Part shown: positions 1 through 11,157 of the stretch, one piece after another
How the letters are laid out: each line of letters starts with the position of its first letter
How positions within the stretch are numbered: the stretch's first letter is position 1
Origin: Acanthosepion pharaonis
Taxonomy: Eukaryota; Mollusca; Cephalopoda; Sepiida; Sepiidae
Assembly (NCBI GenBank): GCA_903632075.3
Contig: CAHIKZ030005440.1
Location: 124,001 to 188,000, forward strand
DNA length: 64,000 bases
Direction: 5' to 3'
The notes under the pieces: generated by a model
Seen by the model: the letters and a program-made list of their open reading frames with translations, nothing else
What the model was told of the DNA's origin: nothing
Databases searched by the model: none
Made by a program: the position numbers and the translations under genes

Positions 1-170
1 CCTGACATGAGAGAGACTAAGAGAAATAGATATGCGCCGCCCCCCAAGAGCACTGTGAGAAAGTAGGGGTGAAAACAATAACGATAATGGAAAGTCAAAA
101 TTAATACGGCTTTTGAAATTATCGAGAAACCCTGACGCCGACCGACCCACCCCGGTTTGTTGCGGCGTCA

Positions 171-178
171 ATATAAGC
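171..178 (+). promoter_or_regulatory. TATA box of LTR copy A
   Basis: ATATAAGC lies just after CCCCGGTTTGTTGCGGCGTC. The equivalent site is kept in copy B (ATATAAGC near 5905) and as ATAAAAGC in copies C and D. Conservation of this box and its surroundings across copies suggests it is the LTR core promoter, with transcription starting about 30 bp downstream. Start sites were not measured. Confidence 0.5.
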
Positions 179-286
179 AGGACCCCAGTCGGCAGAAATC
201 AGTTGGAGCTGAAGTTGAGTTGAAGTTGGAGTTAGGTTGGGCGTGAGTTGCAGTTCACCCTCGGACGACAGAAGAATCCTCGAAAC

Positions 287-415
287 AAGAAATCCTTCCA
301 GCCCAAGTTGAAGACAAGAAATCTTCCACCGAATTGAAGCAAGAAATCTTCCACTGAATCGAAGCAAGAAATCTTCCACTGGGTTGAAACAAGAAATCTA
401 CCAGTCTAAACAAAC
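287..415 (+). repeat. 25-bp tandem repeat inside LTR copy A
   Basis: Units beginning AAGAAATCTTCCAC start at 316, 341, 366 and 391, exactly 25 bp apart, with a looser unit at 287. The array sits just downstream of the predicted transcription start. LTR C has a different array (29-bp units) in a similar place, so this segment seems prone to tandem expansion. Confidence 0.8.
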
Positions 416-851
416 GAAGAAGAAGAAATACAGCTCACGTCGAAGAGAAGAACCAACTGCGAACGACCGATAGAAATTAGCCCAATGTCGAACTGAACCA
501 CACGCCGACATACATACATGATTCTAGAAAGTAGGTAGTTCGACATTTTTTTTTTTTTTTTTTTTTGTGATAGAAACTTGGTGCCATAGTTCACAGAACG
601 GGTCGGGAAGTGAGAACTATTTTGCTTTTATGTAATAGACATTGAGATATAAAGGTTGTTACCCTTTTTATCAGCAATTTTGTTTGGTGTCGTGAGTTTT
701 TGTTTTGTTGTGTTTCGCCACCCCTGTCGGACTCAGCTCGTATCGGCCCCAGCCCTGCTGGTCCTGTCTGTCTAAGATCTAAACACAGCGTGGGTAGACA
801 GACCGGAGATCGGTATAGTTGCTTTAGTGACCAGGTGTGTAAACGTCACAG

Positions 852-2138
852 ATGGTGACAGGGGCCAAGATCAACCGCGATAAGTCTGTGGGCTTGCGGT
901 TGTGTGCGTGGAAGGGAGTTTCTCTTCCCGGACCTTTCCTCTGGACGGATGGGCCGATCAAGATACTCGGCGTCTGGTTCGGTCCTGATCTCCAGTTGAA
1001 AATGAACTGGTCGGAGGTACAAAGGAAGGCCCAGATCGCGGTTAATCTGTGGTCTCGGAGGAGACTTTCCATGAAGGGAAGGGCGGAGGTATGTGTTTCA
1101 CACATCTACCCGATTCTCCTGTACCGACTCTCTGTACTTCCACTCCCGTATGCCAGACTAATTTTATTAGTAAGGACTTTGTTCTCTTTCTTATGGAGAG
1201 ACAAGGCCCCTATGGTATCTCGCTAGATCTGTTGCCTTCATCCCTCTGAGGCCGGTCTGGGTATGCCTAGCGTTGAGATTCGTCAATATATGCTTCGCAT
1301 CATCTTTCTAGACCGAATGTGTCGCGGGTCGGATGAGGTGGGCGCCTTTTGGAAAGAAGACGTCCGTAAACATTTCCCATCCCTGAGAAGTGTGCACTCG
1401 TGCGAGGAGGAGGCCGGCCGTACACCCCGAGCCGAGTGCTCCTTCTACCGTGAATGTCGTCGTGCTCTGAAACTCCTCTTACGGGCGTCGGATGGCCTCT
1501 CCAACGCCCAGGCGTTGTCTCGTAAGGCATTATATCGACTGTTAGTTAGGGTGGCCGTTCAAGATGGTCTGATTGTCGAGCTCGGTCTTACGAAGCAGGA
1601 GGCTCGCTCGATATGGCCTTGGGCGCCTGGGTTGAAATGTCTCAATAATGATGAGGCATCACTCACCTGGCTGATGATTCGTGGGGCCCTCTGGGTCGGC
1701 AAGAGACTTTGTTCAGCAGGCTTGGAGAAATATCCAAACTGTCGTCGCTGTACTGGGGAAGTCGAGACCATTGGTCACGCCTTTTTTCAGTGCAAGGCGG
1801 TAGTGCCGTTGTGCAGTTTGTTGAAGGCCTCATGGTTCGCATGTTGCAGGGAAAGTTTTTTGTCCTTGAAGCCAGTTCTGTTTGTAGCAATGTGGTGCCG
1901 CAATTGACGAAGGCTGAGCACTATAGGGGTTATGAGAGTCGTGATTTGGACGACGCATCAGAAGGGATTCTATGAGGGTGAGTGGTTCACTTCTTCTCAA
2001 CTGATCTTGTACTTTAAGCATCAGCTTAAAGTCAAGATTAGTACGGAAAGGCGGCGGCTCACCTCATCAGAATTCAGCAAAAGGTGGGTGAATCTTGCGC
2101 GTTTGTGCCGTGTCTTTTACACGGCACGGCTGACTTGA
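852..2138 (+). pseudogene. Non-LTR retrotransposon reverse transcriptase, 3' part, broken
   Basis: The reading frame starts in the RT palm/thumb region (GAKINRDKS, then KILGVWFGP) and runs through a C-terminal region ending in a zinc-binding pattern (NCRRCTGEVETIGHAFFQC). That is the usual end of many LINE polymerases. The frame at 852 is interrupted by in-frame stops at 1224-1226 and 1905-1907. After the second stop, similarity continues in a neighbouring frame from about 1880, implying a frameshift. The endonuclease and the RT catalytic core are missing, because the element is cut off at the LTR A junction (850). Its clade (I, Tx1 or L1-like) cannot be settled by eye. It is dead. Confidence 0.8.
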
Positions 2139-2860
2139 AGTGGCATTTTGATGCCGGTTAGGCATCAGGATATTGTTTTCCTGTGTTGAACATGAGCAAC
2201 CCTTCCCGAGATTAGTTTAGTGTAGGTCTGCCCCCTTTTATTTCTGTCCCACCTTTTTTTCCTTTAGTTTAATTCCCCATCCTCTCCCTCGTTGGTCAGT
2301 GATGTCAGTTCCCTGGTGGATGCGGGGTGCCTTTCGTTTCGCGTGTGTGTTTTTCGTATTTGTTGTTGTGTATGAATGAGTGTGTGCCTGTGTGAATGCC
2401 TTGGAGGATTGAGTGTTACCTTTATTTTTCATAGTCCCGCGTCGATTTCGTCCGGTTAACTGATATTTCTGCCACATATAAGGTTCGTGGGGGGTTTTAT
2501 TACTAACACCCATTTTGTTTAGTTTCTTGTAAATATATTATATGTCATATTGTATATACTCATTGGGGATCTTTTTAAAATTGTTGTTTTTTATGCCCTT
2601 CCCCCCACAGACAATATTTGTACATAAGGGGACTAGTTAGGATTTTCATTGAGACAAAGAGGTATTTTGGTGGATGTAGTAAGAAAGGTTTCGTTAAATG
2701 TGTTGTTTTGGTAATAGGAATATTGTTTAGCATGATAGGGTCAGTGGTTGTGGCTAGCTAAGTTTTATATTAAGACAAGTGATGACCGTCCTTTTCCCCA
2801 GCCCCCTTTTTGGCCTTGTGCCACATTTGTTGTATTTACAGCAATAAATATTAGTAGCAG
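2139..2860 (+). mobile_element. 3' untranslated region and tail of the LINE at 852-2138
   Basis: The stretch is T/G-rich and non-coding, and ends with a signature reading roughly CCCAGCC..., CTTGTGCCACA, TTTACAGCAATAAATATT (2795-2850). The same tail recurs at 3607-3660 and 17530-17577, as expected for a LINE 3' end that seeded several insertions. The AATAAA inside the tail may be its polyadenylation signal. Confidence 0.55.
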
Positions 2861-3360
2861 TTCAATTCTTGGAAAATAAGGCACGGCGCTATATTGACAT
2901 TTTAATTCTTAATTATTACTTAATCGAGTAATCATACTAATTCTTATTGATATCATTCATGATCATTGCAATTTTCTACACTGATAAAACACTGTGGAAC
3001 TATTTTTTATTTAGCTAAGACTTCAATTGAACTTTGTAGTTAAATAACATTCAATATTGTACTCAAATTTAATTAGCTAAACTTACCCTTTTTATTACGG
3101 AAAAAGGGAAGCAACTTTCTTTATACTTATTGTTGATATTTGTATATCATTGTTAATACAATATTTTATTAATGTTCACTGAGCTTGATTATTTTTCTCT
3201 CGTGTTTCTTGTGCATTATTCATGTGGGGTGTTGTTTTACAAGAACACAGCCTTCCTTCTTTATTATATTCACGGTGACCCTAGCCGACTTTACAGCACC
3301 ACTACAGATGGACGGGTCCTTGTAATTATTGTTTCGTTTTTTGGTTTTTGTTTGTTTTTG

Positions 3361-3393
<33 letters not shown>

Positions 3394-3954
3394 TCTTATC
3401 TTCGTGTTTTATTTTTAAGTTTGTTTTCTGGATTCATCCTCCAACCCCATCGTTCAATAAATAATGAAATTTGAATATGCAGGATCAATACAGGATTGAG
3501 TGGTGATGGATGAGTTCTTATGCTGAATGTGTAAATTGTAATGAATGAGTGGATCGTGATTCTGATTAACTAGGACTAGGATAGCTTATGAAGACCAGCC
3601 TCTCCTCATTTTCCCCTTCGGCTTTGTGCCACAATTTTGTATTTCTTTACAAAAGAAATAATCTCGCCCGACGAGAACTTTAAAAAAAAAAAAAAAAAAA
3701 AACAACGTCGCATTCCACATCAAGGAAAAGTCATCGGTTGCTGTGCCTTTTTCGCTATTTCCACGAACTTTGCTTCAAGAATTGTACCAAATTATTCTTT
3801 GAAAAATCCATTCAGACAAGTATTTCTCGTTTTTCGTTTTTTTTTTCTTCACTTTTTAGTTTTATTTTCTGAGGACCGTCTTCTGCAGCATTATAATTTT
3901 AATTGTTAAAAAAAAGGCATATTTCATTTTTCATTGATAATTTATTGGCCATCA
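2861..3954 (+). repeat. AT-rich stretch with a second LINE 3' tail, a (TTTTG)n run and a poly(A)
   Basis: From 2861 to about 3340 nothing recognisable is seen beyond AT-rich sequence. A (TTTTG)n run follows at about 3346-3391. From about 3500 the sequence resembles the 3' untranslated region of the LINE above and ends in the same GTGCCACAATTTTGTATTT tail at 3607-3660. A run of about 20 A follows at about 3682-3701, consistent with a separate, heavily 5'-truncated LINE insertion. Reading frames here are low-complexity. Confidence 0.45.
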
Positions 3955-4539
3955 GGTTAATTTGCAGTATAAACACCAAAATCCCCCGGCTTTTTTCCGA
4001 TTAGAAGTATTGTTTCTTTGTGAAACTAACGCTTTTTTTAAAATATTGAAAAATATAACGACCGAAAACTTTTCTAAATAAATGATGATTTTTCTTAAAT
4101 TTAAAATTAAAAAAAAAAGAAAAAAAAACTCGTTGAAGAAAAAGAACTTCATTTTTTAGACTTTCAGGTACGTAATTTTGATTTTATTTTTCGTTTTTCA
4201 TTTTTACTAATTTTGGAATCGTGACTTCTTTTTTTCCTGTTGGTCTACTTTTAAAATTTCGTGCATTCATTTTTAACTTTGCGCATTGCGCAGTAATCAA
4301 CAGATGTGAAGCTTCTGCGCTGCCTCACTACTCGAGACAAATGTATGTAAACAAAGCCAGTAATGTCGGCCGTTCTGTCTACGCGACAGAAAAGAAGTAG
4401 AACTTGCATTATCTATAACTTCTAAACGGCAATCGAGCACAATGTTTTAATGTCATTTTCGAAATAATCAGGCAATTTCACACCAGAATAGTACATTAAC
4501 ATTACCACGGTCTTTCAGTGCTTATACTGCAAATTAACC
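3955..4539. mobile_element. 585-bp non-autonomous DNA transposon with 22-bp TIRs and 8-bp target duplication
   Basis: The left end (3955-3976) begins GGTTAATTTGCAGTATAA and continues with ACAC. The right end (4518-4539) is its reverse complement with one mismatch in 22 bp. The flanks are GGCCATCA (3947-3954) and GGCTATCA (4540-4547), an 8-bp target duplication with one change. No transposase is encoded. Duplications of 8 bp are made by hAT, P and Merlin transposases; ends starting GG fit Merlin better than hAT (whose ends start CAG), but that is inference. The interior is AT-rich. Confidence 0.75.
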
Positions 4540-4872
4540 GGCTATCATTTTGTTTGAAAGCATTTAATTTGCATAATTTATTTTTTGTGTGTTAAGAATA
4601 AATTATTTAGCTTTTTTATTCTTTTTTTTTTACTTTTTAAAACTCGATTCGTGTCGTCCATCTTTGTTGTGTGTCCATAAATTAATAATCCCTCAAACAT
4701 TTGATTTTTTTTTTGTAGTGATTTTATCATAACAAAATAAATCTTATAATTGTACCAAAAATGGCGAATTATTAAAACCTTTTATTTTCGAGTGGCATTC
4801 AAACTAGCTTTTGTGGAGGGCTCTTGATTGGGCCTTCAGCCCAACAATGACACTTTATGCATTGAGTGCATA

Positions 4873-6644
4873 TGTGATACCATTTAGGGTTGCAAGAAAG
4901 AAGAAAAAAATAGAAAGAAAAAGAGAGGCGAGAGTTAAAACTTAGATGATAAAGGAAAGCCATCACAAAAGGGGCATTTAGCGATGTTATTTTGATAATG
5001 AAGAATGGTGAAAATTTTATGGCCATTGTCGAAAAGCTAATTGACAAATTCCAGGTGGGCCAGATAACCAGATACAGAGTTTTGAATGGATAAAAAATAA
5101 ACTGTGTCATGGTGGCGAACTTATATTATCGGGAAAAGATTTTCCGTTGACCGAGAAATAAGAATGCCCTGACCACACACGAGTTGCAAAAACAAAGAAA
5201 ATAGGTTAAGTCTTTGTCGATGGAAAGATATCGTTAGACAAGGTGTGTTTTGTGTTGAAATTTGACTATGACAGCGAAACAATATTATCAGAAAATGGCG
5301 AAGTCGTTTCATCGTATCAGTGGTTGGCGCCGGAGAGTGAGTGTGTGTGGTTGACCAGCCACTTGGTGCTGGCGAAAATCCGATTGACGAATTCCATATG
5401 AAAGTGACTTTGGGATAAGAATTGAGATTATCACACTACGGGTCGTACTGTTCTGTTGGCGGCCAGAGAAGAAGCGAGAAAGAAAAGAAAGAAAGGAAAT
5501 AGAAAAAAGAAAAAGAGGAGATATTTTTTTTTCTTTGAGCAAGATATTTTTTAAAAAAAACAAGGCTAGTCTGGTCACACCCACACTGTTGAAGGCCAAT
5601 TGGATGAATGTTAACGAGAGCCAGGCGGAGGTGATCATGTGATGCAGAGGGAGAGGCCTGCTACCACCCATTAAGGGGATAGGTATGAGATGTTACTGCG
5701 AAGGAGTAGGAAAACCGTTGACGCCTTCTGAGGGTATGGTAAGAGACCCATATGAGAACAGAAGAAGGTGGGAGTAAGAGAAGACTTCCAAAAATGGAAA
5801 TAATAATTTTTTCCTGACCGAAAACAAAAGAAGGGGATTGTGGATTTGGAATTATCAAGGAACCTCAAACCCCGACTAGCCCACCCCGGTTTGGGTCGGC
5901 GTCCATATAAGCAAAGTCGCAGCGACCGAAAATCAGTTCAGTTTAGTTCCAGATCCGGATCCGGTTAGAATTGGCATGGCCTCGCAGAGCTGACCAAGAT
6001 TCGCGCAACTTCTGAACTCATCTTCTAACCAAGAACAATTTATTTTTGAAGAACGACTTAGACTCATACCACCAAAACAAGTTTTACAAATATCGCCTGA
6101 AGACACACCAAGAACCAGTTTCTTAAAGAACAGACAACTTAAAATGTTAAGACTCGCCTAACAAAAACAACGTGTCACGAATCCATATAGCGGGTTGGGA
6201 GATAGACGTAGTCCTGTATTCAGAAACCAGATATAAAATATTGTTATCCTTTTTTTCATACCTTTGAACTTTTCGAGTTGTTATTTTATTTTCTTTTACA
6301 TCTATTTGTGCGATAACACCCTTATTCGAACTCGACTTGCATTACGGCCACGACGACTGATTGATTTCGTTTGCCTAAGATCAATTCACAACGTGTGTAG
6401 TCAGACTGGAGATCAAAGTAGTTACTTCGGTAACCAGACGTTGGAGGCGAGTTGGGAACGACGAGGCTGATATCGAATCTAACCAGATTCTCATCCGAAT
6501 CACCAAAAGGTTAGAACGTCACATTTGGGTGCCGCGACCAATACCAAGCCAGTTGGTCATCACAGGACGGAATAGCACGACTGAGGCAGACAGGCGGACG
6601 TCACGTTTGGAGCGGCGACACCCGAACGAGCGGGGGACGTCACA
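4873..6644 (+). mobile_element. Solo LTR copy B, 1.77 kb, target duplication CATA
   Basis: The element starts TGTGATACC and ends ACGTCACA, the TG...CA ends typical of LTRs. It is flanked by CATA at 4869-4872 and 6645-6648. It shares with copies A, C and D the CCACCCCGGTTTGGGTCGGC segment, a TATA box, a block like AGATCAATTCACAACG, and repeated ACGTCAC(A/G)TTTGG motifs near the 3' end. There is no internal region and no second LTR, so this is a solo LTR left by recombination. Frames on either strand are shadows without domains. Confidence 0.8.
5905..5912 (+). promoter_or_regulatory. TATA box of LTR copy B
   Basis: ATATAAGC follows the conserved CCCCGGTTTGGGTCGGCGTC run, in the same context as in copy A, and precedes a conserved GAAAATCAGTTCAG segment. 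Confidence 0.5.
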
Positions 6645-6675
6645 CATATAAAATTTTATGAAACAGTAATTTTCA

Positions 6676-6895
6676 AACGATTAATAGTTTTCATTAGGCA
6701 CGTCCGCTTTTCGCTAGAAAAAGAACATAGCATGAAAAAGGGCCCCAAACTTAAAAATCATATTTGTTATTAAAGAGGGCAAATCAAAGTATTTTTTTTT
6801 AGTTGAAATACATTAATTTAGAAATTATTGCAAAAATCAAATAATTGTCGGATTTTAATGAAACTTCTAAATTTTATTAAAAAATGAATTAAATT
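6676..6895 (-). repeat. Dispersed AT-rich repeat, 'catcatgctatgctc' family, copy 1
   Basis: In reverse orientation it carries the family signature (AGTTTGGGGC, then TTTTTCATGCTATGTTC). Next to it is a second family block, CAAAAATCAAATAATTGTCG followed by ATTTTAATGAAAC. Similar pairs occur at 34690-35035 and 58680-58990. No coding capacity or clear ends. Confidence 0.5.
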
Positions 6896-8464
6896 TTTTT
6901 AGAAATTTTTGTCTTTTAGAAATTCATGGTTTATTTTATTTTTTTTACATCTGTCAACACCCCCACATAATTACACAGGCTTAATTTTATGAAAACTTGA
7001 AAATCCAAATTGTTACTCTTTGTATTTGTTTTTATTAAATGCAGAAGACCTTAAAGAATATATAAATCATCGATGATCTTTTCTACCCAAACTTTAGCCC
7101 TGAATTGTAAAATACAAAACTTAAAACCCAATATAACTAAGGCATTATTTAATTAAAAAAAGCTTTTAGTGGCTTTTATGAAAAATACATATTAAGGACA
7201 TTTTTATACTGCAATTATTAATTTTTCTTTTTTAGATTCAATTTTAGAGATGGAAACAGTGCAGGCTTTCGACATCTCTTTGTTAAAAAATACATAAAAG
7301 AAATCAATAAATACTAGACTTTTGAAAGTATTTCATTTTTAAGAATTACTTTATTATCTAAATAAGTCTACCACTTTTTCCCCAGCCCCTCAACCTCCGG
7401 CGTCTTCCTCTTTGGGTTGAAGTGTCCACTCGGTCCGAACCGAACTTAGGGGTAACTGGTCGTACGCTCCCTGAGTACCCGTAGCTTATTTCGACCGGTC
7501 AACTGGTCAAGTTCTGCTCGCTGCCCACACTGTGTTAGTTTTTAGATCCAGTAAGCGGGGTGTTGTCCATACGTTCACGTTCGACTGGGGATGTGGACAC
7601 GGCTGTGAGAGTTGGCGGTAGGAAGTTTAGAATGTGGCAAAATAAAACAAGAAATAATATCTGCAGAAGCCAGACAACAATGGGGAAAATGACGTCTTTT
7701 ATATATGAAGATAACATCAGAATAGAGGTTACAGGGGGGATAAAAATATCTAACATAAATGAGAAAAGAAAAAGGCAAAATGCATCCAGCGAATTCCAAA
7801 CAGAGAAAGGGTTTGTGTGTGATAAACGCGTATTGAATCGCCTGGGGTAGGTTTATGACTAATAGTCCAGTCTCATACAGACTTCTCAGAACAGGGGGCA
7901 GTCTTCTTTCTCTCCTCCAAAATTCTCCCTCAAATCTCTTGACTTACTGCGACGATAGTCTCGGGACTCTCTCAACTACAGTCTCTCTCCCCGACTCTGA
8001 TTTATTAGAAAAATCTCGAGTTAATATAGAATAAGGATCAGCTGATCACAATTGACTCTCGGCCCGGCACGCAGCTACCACGAGTGCCAAAAACTATCCC
8101 TTGGCATGTAAACCGATTCTCCAATTATTTACTTTATCTCAATCACGACTTCTTCTCGATACACCAAAATTATACTTTGGGATATCTAAACATTGATTCA
8201 ACCTTTTAATCAAAACAAATGTTGTTAAACAAAACCAAGTATCTCGCCCATCCCCATTGTTTACTAGTGACCCAGGTTTAAGATATCGCCTCCTGCCCTG
8301 AGATCGTGTTTCTCATCGGTAAACACACATCTTAACCCAAATTGTACTTTGATATATAAACACCATTTCCATTTTCAGGCAATAAAAGCTATATTTGCGT
8401 GTGTGCGTTCATGTGGGTGTGTGTTTGTGTGTGTATACCTCTCTCTGTTACATAAGCTGGTTCA
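6896..8464. other. Intergenic stretch without a recognisable gene
   Basis: 6896-7370 is AT-rich. From 7370 to about 8350 the composition is more balanced, beginning TTTTTCCCCAGCCCCTCAAC, and resembles the leader of some retroelement without a motif that identifies one. A 96-codon frame at 7560-7850 and its antisense shadows show no domain and are not called. A short GT-rich run lies at 8400-8440. Confidence 0.4.
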
Positions 8465-8840
8465 CTTAAAAATTAAAAATACTGTCAAATTACATAAAGT
8501 ATACTTGAAATTTTCATAAAATAGTTTTTGAAAAAGTATACTTGAATGTTACAAAATTTTTAAACGGAGAATTTCCCTTTTGCTTACAAAACTGTCCAAA
8601 ATGGCTGATGTGATCGATTTTATGTAAATTTTGCTGACTCAAAAAAAAAAAAGAAAAGATTTTTAGCTAAAATTTCCGACGTGCTAGAAAGGATTAATTT
8701 TTTTTAAAAATACTAAAAAATACCTTGGTCTTTCCTCTTAATAACAAACCTTTAAATGATAATTGTTTAGTCGAGTTTGGGGCCTTTTTTCATCAGGGTG
8801 TGCTCTTCTTTAGTGAAGTATTGAATATACCTACATCACG
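8465..8840 (+). repeat. Dispersed AT-rich repeat, 'catcatgctatgctc' family, copy 2
   Basis: It contains CCGACGTGCTAGAAAGGATT, CTTGGTCTTTCCTCTTAATA and a diverged signature (GAGTTTGGGGCCTTTTTTCA, then TCAGGGTGTGCTC). Blocks appear in the same order at 9900-10140 and 36420-36680. Confidence 0.5.
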
Positions 8841-9474
8841 GTATGCTAATTTTTTAACAAATCAGCAGAGGTACATATTTTATTTCTTAATCATTTCACA
8901 CAGGCAAAGCAATAAAGCCACTAAGACGTAAGGGTGTTACAAAGTGCTAAAGAATGAGAAAAAATATAAAAGAATAGAGAATAAAAGAAAAATATTTCGA
9001 TTGACATTGCATTCCTTATTTTATTTTTGAAGATCGATGTTGACAGGTAAGCAAGAAGCCAGAAAAAGTTTACAATCGAAAAGTGCGAGGAAAAAATCGT
9101 TAGCATAAAACTTACGGTTACATCTAGCTATTAAAAATGTAAAATGATGAGACCTTGCCGCTAATCTAGTACTGCACTTAAATTCATAGCTACCATATTT
9201 TACGATTTAGAGCTAATTTTAGGTAACTGGTTTCATTTACTTTTACAAAAGAAAATGATGGTTTAGTAAATGGTCATTTTTTTAGCGCTTTGTAAATTGT
9301 ATCGTTTTGTTTTTACTAATTAAAAAAAATCTGAACACCATCCTAAGCCATTTTCAGCAGCAACATTACTACATTTTTAAAAGTACCATTTTTTATTTAC
9401 ATATTTCATTGCAATTTCAATTTTGTGAAGTTGTTTTACACTACAGTTTTCAGTGAGTCGTCTTATTTCAATTT

Positions 9475-10150
9475 TACGAAATTTAATCTCGCTCTCAACA
9501 GTTTTTTTTAATTTCTTTATAATATATTTTCCATAAAGCATCGTAAACGTAATGGTGAAAGCTAAGTACAAAAAAATAAAATAAATAAAAATAAAAAAAT
9601 AGAGCGCTGAAAGCTTTACTTAAAAATAACGAGGTATATTTGTTCACTTAAATCTAAATAATTTCACTTCTCTCCTGTAAAATAAATTATCTTCACGTAA
9701 GCTGTCAATACGTCATAAAAATGTCTTTCGTCACCTGTCAAGTGACGCGAAATGTTATGACCTGCTTTGTTTTATTTTCAAATTACATCTTTTCGGCGCA
9801 GAAACTAAGTTAAGCTTAGTTCGAAATATTTTAAATAAACATTATAATTTCTAACTTTCGTAAAATAAGTTTTGAAAAAATTATAATTTTTTAAAAAATT
9901 TCAAAATGAGACTTTCCTTTTTTTTATGGAAAAAAAATGGTTGACATGATTGATTATCTGTCAATTTTTCTGACTCAAAAAAAAAATAACGAAAGTTTTG
10001 GACGTGCTAGGAAAGATTAAAAAATGTAAAAATTTTAAAAAAATACCCCCCAAAATACTTTGATGTTTCCTGTTAAAATAACATTTGTTTTCGTCAAGTT
10101 TGGCGTCTTTTTCGTCATGCTATGCTCTTTTTAGCGATCTCATGAATCTA
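9475..10150 (+). repeat. Dispersed AT-rich repeat, longer copy (pairs with 36010-36680)
   Basis: About 670 bp align block for block with 36010-36680. Shared segments include ACGAAATTTAATCTC, TTTCCATAAAGC, TAGAGCGCTGAAAG, GTTATGACCTGCTTTGTTTT, TCGGCGCAGA, GACGTGCTAGGAA and CGTCATGCTATGCTC. It is non-coding; neither copy has obvious inverted ends or target duplications. Confidence 0.65.
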
Positions 10151-10271
10151 ATTTAAGGAAAAAGTACGCATTGCCTTTAGTTTAAAAAATCCAGTTGAGT
10201 TAACAATAAGTAATCTTTAAACTTAATAAATGGCTTCGAAACATATCTTTATGACAAATATTGGATTTTAG

Positions 10272-10929
10272 TGTAGACTCGTCCATTTACCTTATCACCT
10301 CTAGCAACACGAACATTCTATTCTATACACCTACGTATATAAACCTTAACCAATAAAAACGTTACTATGCGAAGCAGATATTCCCATTGGCTCACAACAT
10401 AAAATTCGAAAGCTTCACGTGCGGAAGTAAAATTGCGCCAAAACTTATCTGAGCCACCTCGGACATCTAAAAACCTATAAAAAGAAGAATATCATCTGAC
10501 CAAGTAAGGCAGTCGTACGAGCACAGAGATATGCTAACATAATCCACGTCGCTTGCAACTGCAATCTTCCCGCGCAAACTAAATCACTCGCAAGCCCAAA
10601 CCGAAGAACACTCTGTGAACACCGAAACTTTTATCCGAACGACTTTAATTATCTAAAGTGAATTAGCACTCACTACTATTCTAAGTAAATAACATTATCG
10701 AACGAACTCAACATTTGCAGTCAAAGGTAGACTACTTTGTAATGACTCAATTCTAAAAACATAATATCGATATTCTAAATACTAATTACAATTTCCTAAA
10801 AAGACTGTAACACAGAGACACAAAAAAGGACATACAAAAAGCTTCAAATATGACGAACATACCAAGGAAAGTAAACCAACACGTGTCTTTGCACCAACAG
10901 ATTGAAAATCCAAAGCCACGACTACATAA
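10272..10929 (+). mobile_element. Probable LTR/leader of a truncated Gypsy-type retrotransposon
   Basis: This non-coding, C/A-rich segment precedes a gag-like frame. It contains a good TATA box (CTATAAAAAG at 10475-10484) in a setting unlike the flanking AT-rich DNA. A start at TGTAGACTCG (10272) is only a guess and the LTR end was not located. The matching 3' LTR is absent. Confidence 0.4.
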
Positions 10930-11157
10930 ATGGCAGATCCAGTTCGTCTCACAGAAACAGCAATCAGGCTTGAAATGCCTGTCTTCAACCCGAACGTTCA
11001 AACTTGGTTCCTGCAGTTAGACGCAATATTTCAGTCCAGGCACGTAACTTCCCAACAGTCAAAGTTTGTGTCCGTAGTGAAGGTAGCGACCGAAGTAGCC
11101 GACGTATTAACTTCTCTACCGACCGATAAGCCAACCGACCATCAAAATGCTTAAGTA
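10930..11157 (+). pseudogene. Gag-like N-terminal fragment of a Gypsy-type element
   Basis: A 74-codon frame begins MADPVRL and contains LEMPVFNPNVQTWFLQLDAI followed by FQSRHVTSQQSKFVSVV. This matches the remembered start of retrotransposon gag proteins in which P.F.....WF.Q.EA.F..R.I..Q..KF..V is common. The frame ends after DKPTDHQNA and AT-rich sequence follows, so the rest of gag and all of pol are missing. It is a retroelement relic rather than a host gene. Confidence 0.6.

Larger units (their letters stand above)
1..850 (+). mobile_element. LTR copy A (right-hand part), Ty3/Gypsy- or BEL-type solo or partial LTR
   Basis: This non-coding stretch matches, in the opposite orientation, the block at about 19670-20690 and the one at 32320-33010. 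All share the run CCACCCCGGTTTG, a TATA-like box, GAAATCAGTTG and a 3' end of AACGTCACA. The right edge is taken at 850, where ACGTCACA stops and LINE coding sequence begins abruptly. The left edge lies outside the window, so the target duplication cannot be checked. Copies B and C of the same family are complete solo LTRs, so this is probably one too. The short reading frames on either strand carry no recognisable domain and are not treated as genes. Confidence 0.7.

Noticed and set aside
7560..7850. 96-codon frame as a possible gene
   Set aside because: No domain, splice context or family resemblance; charged and Lys-rich composition can arise by chance.
10930..11157. Host gene beginning MADPVRL
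   Set aside because: The sequence fits the start of retrotransposon gag proteins and is preceded by an LTR-like leader with a TATA box.
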